From: Pseudomonas bohemica
GTDB taxonomy: Bacteria > Pseudomonadota > Gammaproteobacteria > Pseudomonadales > Pseudomonadaceae
Length of the DNA stretch: 64,000 nt
Assembly (NCBI RefSeq): GCF_002934685.1
Contig: NZ_NKHL01000114.1
Span: forward strand, 131,697 to 195,696
Reading direction: 5' to 3'
Of this stretch, positions 53,845 to 63,845 are shown in pieces. The translations under genes and the position numbers were made by a program. The notes under the pieces are model-generated. The model did not search any database and was not told the origin of the DNA. It saw only the letters and a list, made by a program, of their open reading frames with translations. The stretch's first letter is position 1. Each line of letters opens with the position of its first letter.

Positions 53845-55716
53845 TTAAATCCACAGCTTCTTGACGTCACGACCGCCATAAATCAGGTTGACCATTGCGC
53901 GGGTCACCATGATGGCTGTGAACATCGAGGTAAAGATCCCGAGGGACATGGTCACGGCGAACCCTTTGACTGGCCCTGTGCCCATGGCATAGAGAATGCC
54001 GCCGACCAGCAGCGAAGTCAGGTTGGCGTCGAGAATCGCCGTGTAGGCGCGATCGAAACCTTCGTTGATCGCACGCTGCACGCTCATGCCGTTGGCCAGT
54101 TCCTCACGAATCCGCGAGAAGATCAGTACGTTGGCATCCACCGCCATACCCATGGTCAACACGATACCGGCGATACCCGGCAGGGTCAGTGTTGCTCCCA
54201 GCAGCGACATCAGCGCCAGCAGCATGACCATGTTGAAGGCCAGGGCGACCGTCGCGATCAGACCGAAGAAACGGTAGATGGCGAGAATGAAAAGCGAAAC
54301 GAACAGCATGCCCCACAGGGATGCGTCGATGCCCTTGGTGATGTTGTCGGCACCCAGGCTTGGACCGATTGTGCGCTCTTCAGCGAAGTACATCGGCGCA
54401 GCCAGACCACCGGCACGCAGCAGCAGCGCAAGTTCGGACGACTCACCCTGACCGTTGAGGCCGGTGATACGGAACTGAGCACCCAGCGGCGACTGAATGG
54501 TCGCCAGGCTGATGATCTTTTTGTCTTCCTTGAAGGTCTGCACCGGCACGTCTTTTTCGACGCCGTCCACGACCTGCTTGGTGTAAGTGGTCTGCGGACG
54601 CTGCTCAATGAAGATCACCGCCATGCTGCGACCGACGTTGGCGCGAGTAGCACGGCTCATCAGATCGCCACCGTGACCGTCCAGCTTGATGTTCACCTGT
54701 GGACGACCGTGTTCGTCGAAGCCAGCCTTGGCGTCGGTCACCTGGTCACCGGTGATGATCAGGCCACGCTCGACCGCTGCGGCAGGACGACCGCCTTCGC
54801 GGAACTCGAACATCTCGGTGGTGGCCTTGGAGTCATCCGGACCTGCGCCCAGACGGAACTCGAGGTTAGCGGTCTTGCCGAGGATACGCTTGGCTTCGGC
54901 AGTGTCCTGCACGCCTGGCAGTTCGACCACGATGCGATTGGCACCCTGACGCTGAACCAGTGGCTCGGCCACACCCAGTTCGTTGACGCGGTTACGTACC
55001 GTGGTCAAGTTCTGCTTGATCGAATATTCGCGGATCTCGGCGACCTTGGCCTGAGTCATGGCCAGGCGCAGAATCGGCATCTCGCCACGATCGCTCATGG
55101 TGATATCGAAATCGCTGTAATCCTTGCGGATCAGGGCACGGGCCTGTTCGCGGGAATCGGTGTCACTGAAGCCCAACTGAATGGCATTGCCATCCTGCGG
55201 CAGGCTGCGATAGCGCAGTTTTTCTTTGCGCAGCAGGCTCTTCACTTCGCCTTCGTAGACGTTCAGACGGGCGCTCAGGGCCTTGTCCATGTCGACTTCA
55301 AGCAGGAAGTGCACACCACCGGACAAGTCCAGACCCAGTTTCATCGGGGTTGCGCCAATGCTGCGCAACCACTTGGGCGTCGTCTGTGCCAGGTTCAACG
55401 CGACGACATAATCGTCGCCCAGCGCCTTGCGCGCCACATCCTTGGCTGGCAGCTGGTCTTCCTGCTTGGTCAGACGCAACAAACCGCCCTTGCCATTCTC
55501 GGCAAGAGACGCGCCCTTGACCGCGATGCCAGCATCGGTAAGCGCCTTGCTTACGCGATCCAGATCAGCCTGATTGACTTGCAGCGCGGTGCTCGCGCCG
55601 CTGACCTGAATGGCCGCGTCATCAGGGTAGAGATTGGGTGCGGAATAAATAAAGCCAATCGCCAGCACTGCCAGGATCAGGATGTATTTCCACAGAGGGT
55701 ATTTGTTCAACATCAC
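53845..55716 (-). CDS. secD: Protein translocase subunit SecD
   Basis: 623 residues, six membrane segments, P1 periplasmic domain after the first. Motifs KLGLDLSGGVHFLLEVD and GMAVDANVLIFSRIREEL are intact. Upstream of secF, downstream of yajC. Confidence 0.98.
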   Translation of the reverse strand: MMLNKYPLWKYILILAVLAIGFIYSAPNLYPDDAAIQVSGASTALQVNQADLDRVSKALTDAGIAVKGASLAENGKGGLLRLTKQEDQLPAKDVARKALGDDYVVALNLAQTTPKWLRSIGATPMKLGLDLSGGVHFLLEVDMDKALSARLNVYEGEVKSLLRKEKLRYRSLPQDGNAIQLGFSDTDSREQARALIRKDYSDFDITMSDRGEMPILRLAMTQAKVAEIREYSIKQNLTTVRNRVNELGVAEPLVQRQGANRIVVELPGVQDTAEAKRILGKTANLEFRLGAGPDDSKATTEMFEFREGGRPAAAVERGLIITGDQVTDAKAGFDEHGRPQVNIKLDGHGGDLMSRATRANVGRSMAVIFIEQRPQTTYTKQVVDGVEKDVPVQTFKEDKKIISLATIQSPLGAQFRITGLNGQGESSELALLLRAGGLAAPMYFAEERTIGPSLGADNITKGIDASLWGMLFVSLFILAIYRFFGLIATVALAFNMVMLLALMSLLGATLTLPGIAGIVLTMGMAVDANVLIFSRIREELANGMSVQRAINEGFDRAYTAILDANLTSLLVGGILYAMGTGPVKGFAVTMSLGIFTSMFTAIMVTRAMVNLIYGGRDVKKLWI

Positions 55717-55775
55717 GCCGCCTGCTTATAACGCGGGGCGCCTTGCGCGCCCCGTCGATTGGTAAAAGACTGGAA

Positions 55776-56114
55776 TCAGATGGCTTTCAGGGTGCCCTTA
55801 GGCAGGGTGGCAGCGATGGCGCCCTTCTGGATCTTCAGTTCTACAGTGTCAGAAACTTCGATCACGACGAAGTCATCGGTCACTTTGTTGATCTTGCCTG
55901 CGATACCGCCGGAAGTGACGACTTCATCGCCCTTTTGCAAGTTGCCCAGCAGGTTCTTCTGCTCTTTGGCGCGCTTGGCCTGTGGGCGCCAGATCATCAG
56001 ATAGAAGATGACCAGGAAGCCGACCAGGAAGATCCACTCGAAGCCACCGCCCATAGGACCTGCAGGGGCAGGTGCAGCCGCGTCCGCGAAGGCGGAAGAG
56101 ATGAAAAAGCTCAT
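55776..56114 (-). CDS. yajC: Sec translocon accessory protein YajC
   Basis: 112 residues with one membrane segment (FEWIFLVGFLVIFYLMIW) and a cytoplasmic domain (LQKGDEVVTSGGIAGKINKV). Forms a complex with SecDF. Between tgt and secD as usual. Confidence 0.97.
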   Translation of the reverse strand: MSFFISSAFADAAAPAPAGPMGGGFEWIFLVGFLVIFYLMIWRPQAKRAKEQKNLLGNLQKGDEVVTSGGIAGKINKVTDDFVVIEVSDTVELKIQKGAIAATLPKGTLKAI

Positions 56115-56163
56115 TTAACACTCCAGTTGCATAATATAAAGAAGCGGTAAGACCGGCTGTCAT

Positions 56164-57279
56164 TCAGTCCAGCGGCGGCGTCGCAAGCCCGCGTTTGGCG
56201 TAGAACGTGTCGACAAAGGCGGCCAATGTACCTTGTTGAATAGCCTCGCGCAAACCAGCCATAAGCAGCTGGTAATGCCGCAAATTGTGGATCGTATTAA
56301 GCATGCTTCCCAGCATTTCGCCGCACTTGTCCAGGTGATGCAGATAAGCGCGGGAGAAGTTCTTACAGGTATAGCAATCGCAGGTCGGATCCAGCGGCGA
56401 TTCATCATGGCGATGAAAGGCGTTACGAATCTTCAGCACACCGGTGTCGATGAACAGATGACCGTTGCGAGCATTGCGCGTCGGCATGACGCAGTCGAAC
56501 ATGTCGACTCCGCGTCGCACACCTTCAACCAGGTCTTCAGGCTTGCCTACACCCATAAGGTAACGAGGTTTGTCAGACGGCATCCGGCCTGGCAGATAAT
56601 CCAGGACCTTGATCATCTCGTGCTTGGGCTCGCCCACCGACAGGCCGCCGATGGCCAGACCGTCGAAATCCAGTTCGTTCAAACCTTCCAGCGAACGCAT
56701 GCGCAGATTCTCATGCATGCCGCCCTGAACGATTCCGAACAGCGCCGCGGTATTCTCGCCATGGGCGATCTTCGAGCGCTTGGCCCAACGCAGCGACAGC
56801 TCCATCGACGTGCGCGCCACATCTTCGTCAGCCGGATAAGGCGTGCACTCGTCGAAAATCATCACGATGTCCGAACCCAGGTCGCGCTGAACCTGCATCG
56901 ATTCCTCAGGGCCCATGAACACCTTCGCGCCGTCCACAGGAGAGGCAAAGGTCACGCCCTCCTCCTTGATCTTGCGCATGGCGCCCAGGCTGAACACCTG
57001 GAAACCGCCGGAGTCGGTGAGAATCGGGCCTTTCCACTGCATGAAATCGTGCAGGTCGCCGTGCCCCTTGATCACTTCAGTGCCGGGACGCAGCCACAAA
57101 TGGAAGGTGTTGCCCAGGATGATCTGCGCCCCCGTGGCTTCGATATCCCGAGGGAGCATGCCCTTGACCGTGCCATAGGTGCCCACGGGCATGAACGCAG
57201 GGGTTTCGACCACGCCACGGGGAAAGTTCAGACGACCGCGACGAGCCTTGCCATCAGTGGCAAGCAGCTCGAAAGACAT
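56164..57279 (-). CDS. tgt: tRNA-guanine transglycosylase
   Basis: Exchanges guanine 34 for preQ1 in GUN-anticodon tRNAs on the way to queuosine. 371 residues from MSFELLATDGKARRGRLNF; the frame is open six codons further. Catalytic Asp in LTDSGGFQVFSLG, zinc site in CDCYTCKNFSRAYLHHL. In P. syringae this gene marks the tRNA-Leu side of the hrp pathogenicity island. Confidence 0.97.
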   Translation of the reverse strand: MSFELLATDGKARRGRLNFPRGVVETPAFMPVGTYGTVKGMLPRDIEATGAQIILGNTFHLWLRPGTEVIKGHGDLHDFMQWKGPILTDSGGFQVFSLGAMRKIKEEGVTFASPVDGAKVFMGPEESMQVQRDLGSDIVMIFDECTPYPADEDVARTSMELSLRWAKRSKIAHGENTAALFGIVQGGMHENLRMRSLEGLNELDFDGLAIGGLSVGEPKHEMIKVLDYLPGRMPSDKPRYLMGVGKPEDLVEGVRRGVDMFDCVMPTRNARNGHLFIDTGVLKIRNAFHRHDESPLDPTCDCYTCKNFSRAYLHHLDKCGEMLGSMLNTIHNLRHYQLLMAGLREAIQQGTLAAFVDTFYAKRGLATPPLD

Positions 57280-57293
57280 ACGACAGGTGCGAC

Positions 57294-58358
57294 TCATGCT
57301 TGATCCTCTGGGGCCGATTCCTTGGGAGCTGTCGGCGCGGGATTGCGGGTGATGAACATGGCATCCCCGTAACTGAAGAAGCGGTAACCGTTTTCCACTG
57401 CCGCCGCGTAGGCCGCCATGGTTTCCGGGTAACCGGCGAAGGCCGAAACCAGCATCAACAGCGTGGATTCAGGCAAATGGAAGTTGGTGACCAGGGCATC
57501 GACCACATGAAACGGCCGCCCCGGATAGATGAAGATATCGGTGTCGCCACTGAACGGCTTGAGCACGCCATCGCGTGCAGCGCTTTCCAGCGAGCGCACA
57601 CTCGTCGTACCCACTGCGATCACCCGACCACCCCGCGCACGACAGGCCGCGACAGCATCGACCACATCCTGAGTGACTTCCAGCCACTCGTTGTGCATGT
57701 GGTGATCTTCGATACGCTCGACGCGCACCGGCTGAAACGTCCCCGCCCCCACGTGCAGCGTGACGAACGCCGTCTCGACACCTTGTGCGGCGATCGCATC
57801 CATCATCGCCTGATCGAAATGCAACCCCGCCGTCGGCGCCGCCACCGCGCCGGCCCGCTGCGCGTACACCGTCTGATAGCGCTCGCGGTCAGCGTCGTCA
57901 TCCGGACGATCTATATAAGGAGGCAACGGCATATGCCCGACACGCTCCAGCAGCGGCAAAACCGGCTCGGCGAAACGCAGCTCGAACAACGCATCATGAC
58001 GCGCGACCATTTCAGCCTCGCCACCGCCATCGATGAGGATCGTCGAACCCGCTTTCGGCGACTTGCTGGAACGCACATGGGCCAGCACGCGATGCTGATC
58101 CAGCACCCGCTCCACCAGAATCTCCAGCTTGCCGCCCGAAGCTTTCTGCCCGAACAAACGCGCCGGAATCACCCGGGTGTTGTTGAAAACCATGAGATCG
58201 CCAGGGCGCAAATGCTCCAGCAAATCAGTGAATTGGCGATGAGCTAGCGCACCGCTCGGCCCGTCGAGGGTCAGCAAGCGGCTGCTGCGACGCTGCGCCA
58301 AGGGATGGCGAGCGATCAATGTATCAGGGAGTTCGAAGGTAAAGTCGGCGACACGCAT
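57294..58358 (-). CDS. queA: S-adenosylmethionine:tRNA ribosyltransferase-isomerase
   Basis: Transfers and isomerises the ribose of SAM to preQ1-tRNA, giving epoxyqueuosine. 354 residues. Conserved FELPDTLIARHPLAQR, VFNNTRVIPARLFG, AAPTAGLHFD and TLHVGAGTFQPVR. Fourteen bases upstream of tgt. Confidence 0.97.
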   Translation of the reverse strand: MRVADFTFELPDTLIARHPLAQRRSSRLLTLDGPSGALAHRQFTDLLEHLRPGDLMVFNNTRVIPARLFGQKASGGKLEILVERVLDQHRVLAHVRSSKSPKAGSTILIDGGGEAEMVARHDALFELRFAEPVLPLLERVGHMPLPPYIDRPDDDADRERYQTVYAQRAGAVAAPTAGLHFDQAMMDAIAAQGVETAFVTLHVGAGTFQPVRVERIEDHHMHNEWLEVTQDVVDAVAACRARGGRVIAVGTTSVRSLESAARDGVLKPFSGDTDIFIYPGRPFHVVDALVTNFHLPESTLLMLVSAFAGYPETMAAYAAAVENGYRFFSYGDAMFITRNPAPTAPKESAPEDQA

Positions 58359-58466
58359 GATGGGGTTCGTCTAGCAGGGCCGCGAAGTTTAGCCGAAAAC
58401 CTGAAAATTGACCATAAAACATGATTGACCAACGGTAGGCTCGTCTCTATACTTCGCCGCCATTGA

Positions 58467-58551
58467 GCCCTGATGGCGGAATTGGTAGACGCGGCGGATT
58501 CAAAATCCGTTTTCGAAAGGAGTGGGAGTTCGAGTCTCCCTCGGGGCACCA
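58467..58551 (+). tRNA. tRNA-Leu (anticodon CAA)
   Basis: 85 bases. Acceptor GCCCTGA pairs with TCGGGGC; D-loop AATTGGTAGACG; anticodon loop TTCAAAA with CAA at its centre; long variable arm; T-arm GGGAGTTCGAGTCTCCC; CCA is encoded. In P. syringae this tRNA-Leu beside queA is the known insertion border of the hrp island. Confidence 0.96.
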
Positions 58552-58592
58552 AACAGTAGGACCTTCAAGGGGTTACGTGACTTGAAGGAAAA

Positions 58593-58622
58593 GAAAAACC
58601 GGCAGATTAAGCCGGTTTTTTT
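58593..58622 (+). terminator. Terminator after tRNA-Leu
   Basis: AAAACCGGC-AGATTAA-GCCGGTTTTTTT, about 45 bases past the tRNA. Confidence 0.85.
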
Positions 58623-58657
58623 GTGTCCGCGATTTGATAATGCTTGGGCAGAGTCGC

Positions 58658-59317
58658 TTAAACTCCTCCGCAACAGAGGGCGTTTAGGTAGCGTCGGAAC
58701 TCCTGCGCATCAGTCATTGCAAGATTCGAGGCTCGGCATCGACGGTGCTCCGACAGGAATCTCTCAACCAGGCGAAACCCCAGTGAATACCCCAACCACT
58801 TTGGCAAATCGGCAGTGCCGAAGAACCAGGCAGCGTGGTTGTGATCGGTCCGGCCCCAATGGGCCTCAGCCGTCGCGACGAAAGGTTGAACTTCGGCAGA
58901 ATCGAGTTGCTCCCAAGGTTCGGGCGAACCACCGCAGACTTCCAATGCAAAGTGCCCCGCCAGCCCTTCCGAAACCAATGAATCACCTAGCGTCATCCCA
59001 TATCCAGGACCTTCCCAGCGCGCAGCATGATGGAGTTCATGCGCAAACATCCGCTCAAGGGATGCATCGTGATTGGCCCTGAAATTCGGACTGTGGGGAT
59101 CGACGGTCAGATAAATCACGCCAGCTTCAGGAGCATATCCAAGATGGCCTTTTTCGGGGATCACATGAGTGCCAGCCTTCACCACGACATCGAGAGACGG
59201 CAATTCCATTAAGGAGCAGGCCCTCTCATGGGTCCGGGCCAGGGCTGTCCGCAGCCAATCGCTAAGGCCTGTCAACGTGCCGCGGGCGTCGAGTAAATGA
59301 AGATTCAAAGTTGCCAT
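58658..59317 (-). CDS. Predicted Zn-dependent protease (DUF2268 type)
   Basis: 219 residues. Metalloprotease helix with HELHH in FAHELHHAARWEGPGYGM, followed by SEGLAGHFALEV, where the Glu could be the third zinc ligand. No signal peptide. N-terminus MATLNLHLLDARGTLTGLSD. Family members are annotated as predicted Zn-dependent proteases without known substrates. First gene beyond tRNA-Leu, where strain-variable effector genes are found in P. syringae; I see no Hrp box before it. Confidence 0.78.
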   Translation of the reverse strand: MATLNLHLLDARGTLTGLSDWLRTALARTHERACSLMELPSLDVVVKAGTHVIPEKGHLGYAPEAGVIYLTVDPHSPNFRANHDASLERMFAHELHHAARWEGPGYGMTLGDSLVSEGLAGHFALEVCGGSPEPWEQLDSAEVQPFVATAEAHWGRTDHNHAAWFFGTADLPKWLGYSLGFRLVERFLSEHRRCRASNLAMTDAQEFRRYLNALCCGGV

Positions 59318-59611
59318 GACATGCCTAGCTGTTAGTGGATTCCATTCATTTTTGGCGAGATTATCAGAGAGTGATGAACGTCCAGACGCCTACCCCGCGA
59401 CGAAGCAGCGCGCCAAAACTTTGAGAATCTATTGCGCCTTTCTTCGCCCCGTAGCGAGTGGCTTTGCGATCATCTGCGGCAGATCGCTCAATCTCACCCA
59501 ATAATCACTCTGCCATTCCAGCAAACCGACGAAACTCCCTGCCTCCTTCATCGACGTCATATTCGGCACGGCCGGCTCTGCCTTGTCACGCAGGGCCGGT
59601 AATACGGTCGC
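59318..59611 (-). pseudogene. C-terminal gene fragment flanking the group II intron
   Basis: A minus-strand frame enters from the intron 3' side and reads VLPALRDKAEPAVPNMTSMK, EAGSFVGLLEWQSDYWVRL and LPQMIAKPLATGRRKAQ to a stop at 59429. It has no start of its own outside the intron and looks like the 3' exon of an interrupted or truncated gene. No matching 5' exon is recognisable on the other side. Family not recognised. The stretch 59318-59428 holds no gene. Confidence 0.4.
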
Positions 59612-59646
59612 GGTAGGAACGGCAGTTACCTGCCGCCCCCCGCACA

Positions 59647-59679
59647 GATCCGTACGTGCGGAACTACCGCATACGGCTC
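59647..59679 (-). ncRNA. Group II intron domain V
   Basis: Minus strand GAGCCGTATGCGGTAGTTCC then GCACGTACGGATC: the catalytic 34-nt hairpin with paired GAGCCGTATGCG and CGCACGTACGG. The maturase stop codon (TAG) lies inside it, so RGRSRMR is coded by the domain itself, as in many bacterial introns. Confidence 0.92.
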
Positions 59680-61462
59680 CTGCCTCGGGTATGTGACGCG
59701 AAGCGATCCTCAGGGTATGGGTGTGCATTCTTGGGACTTGGAATATAGAGGTCGGCAAGGCGTCCGTAGCGTGACCATTGAAGCCGATTACGCTGGCTGC
59801 GACGTTTGAGGGCTTGCCGCCACAGACGGCATACCGCCAGACGAAAACCACCAAGACGTATCTGGTTTCCCGGCACTGCGTGGTAATTGAAGTAACCACT
59901 CACCACCCGAGTGAGCCATTGCCCTTGAGCCCGAATGGGTTCATGACGTCGGCGCTTCAATTCATCCCGAATAGCCAGCAGCGTCGCACGCATACGCTTT
60001 TTGACAGTCAGTCGCAGTACTTGGAAGTCACCGCGTCGGCTGACACTACAACAGTGGGTGAAACCCAGGAAATCAAAAGTCTCCGGTTTTCTCAAACCTC
60101 GTTTCCTGCGATTCGTCACAGCAAAACGACCAAACTCAATCAGTCGTGTTTTCGAGGTGCTGAGCGATAGACCGAACCTGGCCAACCGTTCCTGCAACTG
60201 CACCAGAAACTGCTGAGCCTGCACTTTCGTCCTGAACCCCACCACACTGTCATCCGCGTAGCGCACGACAATCACATCGCCACGGACGTGGCGCTCGCGC
60301 CACTGCCTTGCCCATAGATCCAGCACGTAGTGAAGATAGATATTCGCCAGCAGCGGCGATATCACTGCGCCTTGGGGCGTACCCTTGGTCGCAGCCACCC
60401 TACGGCCATCCTCCACAACACCCGCTTGAAGCCATTTGCAGATAAGCCCGAGCAAGCGCCGGTCTGCAATCCGATGCCCCAGAAACATCAGCATCCATTC
60501 ATGGTCGCTCTCATCAAAGAACGACGTGATATCCGCATCAAGTATCCAGTTCACCTTTTGGCTTTTCAGCGCGACCGTTAACGCATCTAGCGCATCGTGC
60601 TGGCTGCGGCCCGATCGAAACCCATACGAGAATCCAAGAAAGTCTTCCTCATAGATCGCATTCAGAACGGTGACAACCGCCTGCTGTACGACCTTGTCCT
60701 CCAAAAAGAAGCGATACCCAACGGGCGTTGCCTGCCATCGGCTTTGGGAATGTAGGCCCGCCGCGATGGAGTTGCCCGGAAGACTCCTTTGTGAAGTCTT
60801 CCGGGCAACTCCGTCACACGCTGGAGAAGACCTTCTTCATAGTCTAGCCACGACATACCGTCCACGCCCACCGCAGCATCGCGACGCAGCGCATAAAAGC
60901 TCTGCGCCAATAACTGTGGTGTGATGTGGTGCAGCAATGCCGTGAACTGCATGCCCTTGTTCCTGCGGGCTGCTTCAGGTACACCTTCAAGTCCCATCGA
61001 CGCGCAACTGATCCGGCTCTGTGTCCGGGGCACGGGAGGCCTGTCGGTGTTTCCCTTGGCTACGTCCCTTTCCTCCACTATCTCCGCAGGGCCAGGCCCT
61101 TTGTTCGACGGCTTCTCAGGTACTACGGACGTATCCGACTTCTCAGCGGCGTAGGCAGCAGGGTTACGGCTTTTGGCCTTTCCTGCTCCGCCCGGTGCTT
61201 GCGCACCGGGCACCGCTGAGATCTCCCAGTTTCTGTGCAAAGGACTTCCCGACGTGCACAGGGTCTCCGACCGCGCGGGATCAGAGCATGACTGGCGTAT
61301 AACGCCATGTTCCGTATTGCCTTCTGCTTCGCTTAACAGCATCGGCATCCCGAATTCCTGATTACGCGGCTCAATGGCTGGCCCATCGGTTTCCCCTGTC
61401 AACGCTTCACTCTGCACCTCACGGTGCAACATGCATGACTCGGGGTCTGGTTGATTCGCCAT
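59664..61462 (-). pseudogene. Group II intron reverse transcriptase/maturase, frameshifted
   Basis: Two frames make one protein. The upstream one (61462-60662) contains QFTALLHHITPQLLAQSFYA, RRDAAVGVDGMSW and YIPKADGRQRPLGIAS. It then shifts in a TTTTT run near 60707. The downstream one (from 60704) resumes with LEDKVVQQAVVTVLNAIYEE and carries the RT active site RYADDSVVGF, TPQGAVISPLLANIYLHYV and the maturase X domain ending HTRGRSRMR. No HNH endonuclease domain is visible. The junction has two surplus T's (or one missing) relative to IASLEDKV, so full-length maturase should not be made unless frameshifting occurs or the read is wrong. Confidence 0.85.
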
Positions 61463-61617
61463 TTCTTACCAGTATCGAACTTTCATCGACCATCCTCTGC
61501 CAGCTTTAACTGGCGCTCTAACCGTCCGGCCAAGTCACCTACCGAACTCCAGCATTAAGGGCGATGGTATCCGCGTATTTTTAAGCGGACGCGATCGCCC
61601 TTATCGCCAGGATTTTC

Positions 61618-61935
61618 ATGCGCCAACGAAGCTCTTATCCCAAACCATTCAAAGCCCAAGTCGTCCAGGAATGCCTGCAACCCGGAGCGACGATTTCCAG
61701 CGTAGCCATCCATCACGGCATCAACGCCAACGTGATCCGCAAGTGGCTACCGATTTACCGGGATCAATCGCCTGCAACCTTACCGGCTTTCGTTCCGGTA
61801 AAACCGGTACCAAGGCGCGCATCAGAAGAGATAGTGATCATCTCGCTGCCCCTGGGCGATAAATCCATCACCGTAAAGTGGCCAGCCTCGGATCCGGATG
61901 GCTGTGCGAGTTTCATTCGTGGCTTGGTTCAATGA
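61618..61935 (+). CDS. tnpA: IS66 accessory protein TnpA
   Basis: 105 residues, helix-turn-helix protein of IS66 elements (MRQRSSYPKPFKAQVVQECL, ISSVAIHHGINANVIRKWL). Required with TnpB for transposition in this family. Overlaps tnpB by an ATGA. Confidence 0.9.
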   Translation: MRQRSSYPKPFKAQVVQECLQPGATISSVAIHHGINANVIRKWLPIYRDQSPATLPAFVPVKPVPRRASEEIVIISLPLGDKSITVKWPASDPDGCASFIRGLVQ

Positions 61936-62267
61936 TTCGCGTTGATGCCATCTGGCTCGCCACCGAACCCATGGACATGCGCGCCGGCACCGAGACGGCA
62001 CTGGCCCGAGTAGTCGCGGTATTCGGTGCGGCGAAGCCGCACTGCGCTTACCTCTTTGCCAATCGCCGGGCCAACCGCATGAAAGTCCTGGTGCACGACA
62101 GCGTCGGTATCTGGCTGGCGGGACGGCGTTTGAACCAAGGAAAATTTCATTGGCCGGGCATCCATCGTGGGTCGGAGATCGAACTCGACCCCGAACAACT
62201 CCAGGCGCTGGTACTTGGATTACCCTGGCAACGAGTCGGTGCGGGCGGCGCAATTACATTGCTTTAA
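61932..62267 (+). CDS. tnpB: IS66 accessory protein TnpB
   Basis: 111 residues (MIRVDAIWLATEPMDMRAGT, RRANRMKVLVHDSVGIWLAG). IS66 Orf2 family. Intact. Translationally coupled to tnpA. Confidence 0.92.
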   Translation: MIRVDAIWLATEPMDMRAGTETALARVVAVFGAAKPHCAYLFANRRANRMKVLVHDSVGIWLAGRRLNQGKFHWPGIHRGSEIELDPEQLQALVLGLPWQRVGAGGAITLL

Positions 62268-62317
62268 ATGCTGCCTTTTAGCTGAAGCAGTCGGGCTGCT
62301 TTGGTAAAATCCACCCC

Positions 62318-63845
62318 ATGACTTCCATGCCCGATCTCGACCAAATGAGCCCCGAACAACTGCGCACACTGGCTGCGCAGTTGATGTCCAAGGTCGATAC
62401 CCAGAGCCGAAAGATCCAGCGCGATGAAACGATCATCGAGCAGCTCACTCACGAGATCGCCATCCTTTAAACGCCACAAGTTCGCCAAGCGCAGCGAGCA
62501 GATCAGCCCGGCGCAAGGCAGCCTGCTCGATGACCTGCTCAATACCGATCTCGAAGCCATCGAGGCGGAGTTAAAAGCCCTTCATCCCGCACCTGCGCAG
62601 GAAGAGCCACGCAAGCAACCCAAGCGTGCGCCGTTGCCACCGCAGTTCCCCCGCACTGTGGTCCATCACGAGCCGGACAACACTCAGTGCGCGTGCGGCT
62701 GCCAGCTTCAGCGCATCGGCGAAGATGTCAGCGAGAAGCTGGACTACACGCCGGGCGTGTTCACCGTCGAACAGCATGTGCGTGGGAAATGGGCCTGCCG
62801 GCAGTGCGAAACATTGATCCAGGCCCCGGTGCCGCCCCAGGTGATCGACAAGGGCATTCCCACTGCCGGCCTGCTGGCGCATGTGATGGTGGCGAAGTTC
62901 GCCGACCACCTGCCGCTGTATCGACAGGAAAAGATCTTCGGCCGTGCCGGCATGGCCATCCCGCGCTCGACACTGGCGCAGTGGGTGGGTCAAACCGGCG
63001 TGCAGCTTCAGCCGCTGGTCGATGCGCTGTGCGAAGTGGTGCTGGCCCAGCGCGTGGTTCACGCCGATGAAACGCCGGTACAAATGCTGGCTCCAGGAGA
63101 GAAGAAAACCCATCGTGCTTACGTCTGGACCTACAGCAGCACGCCATTTTCGGCACTCAAGGCGGTTGTCTACGACTTCAGCCCCAGCCGTGCCGGCGAA
63201 CATGCGCGCAACTTCCTGGGCACCTGGAACGGGAAGCTGGTCTGTGATGACTTTGCCGGCTGCAAGGCCAGCTTTGAGCTGGGCATTACCGAGATCGGCT
63301 GCATGGCGCATGCGCGCCGTAAGTTCTTTGACTTGCATGTAGCCAATAAAAGCCAATTGGCGGAGCAGGCGCTTCACTCGATTGGCGGGCTTTACGAAGT
63401 CGAGCGACACGCTAAGGAAATGAGCGACGAAGACCGTTGGCGATTACGCCAGGAAACGGCGGTGCCCATCGCTGAAAAACTGCATGAGTGGATGCTGGCC
63501 CAACGCGAGCTTGTGCCCGAGGGCTCGGCTACGGCAAAGGCCTTGGATTACAGCCTTAAACGCTGGGTAGCGCTGACGCGCTACCTGGAAGATGGTGCTG
63601 TGTCCATCGACAACAACCAGATCGAGAACTTGATCCGGCCATGGGCGCTTGGGCGGTCGAACTGGTTGTTTGCGGGATCGCTGCGCAGCGGCAAGCGGGC
63701 GGCGGCGATCATGAGCCTGATCCAGTCGGCGCGCATCAACGGGCATGATCCGTATGCCTATCTCAAGGATGTGCTGACGAGGTTGCCGACGCAGCGAGCC
63801 AGTGAGATTGATCAACTGCTGCCGCATCGGTGGGTGCCTTTCTGA
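62318..63845 (+). pseudogene. tnpC: IS66 transposase TnpC, frameshifted near its N-terminus
   Basis: The expected start at 62318 (MTSMPDLDQMSPEQLRTLAA) runs 50 codons to EIAIL and a TAA at 62468. The continuation KRHKFAKRSEQISPAQGSLL lies one base off; removing one T of CCTTTAAA restores the frame. The rest, to 63845, is complete: zinc-finger-like CACGCQL and CRQCE, DDE domain with VHADETPVQM, VCDDFAGCK and DNNQIENLIRPWALGR. A shortened product could start at 62424. Whether such a product works is unknown. Confidence 0.85.

Larger units (their letters stand above)
59612..61538 (-). mobile_element. Group II intron
   Basis: Retroelement on the minus strand with an encoded maturase and a recognisable RNA domain V. 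The 5' end is tentatively at GTGAC (61538), the 3' end shortly after the domain VI-like hairpin near 59612; neither is certain. The long region between 60960 and 61460 contains conserved-looking intron RNA stretches (for example GGAGACCCTGTGCACGTCGG) that overlap the maturase N-terminal frame. It abuts the IS66 element. Confidence 0.85.

Noticed and set aside
53071..55731. 886-codon plus-strand frame opposite secF-secD
   Set aside because: Mirror frame spanning two confirmed genes; low-complexity His/Gln-rich product.
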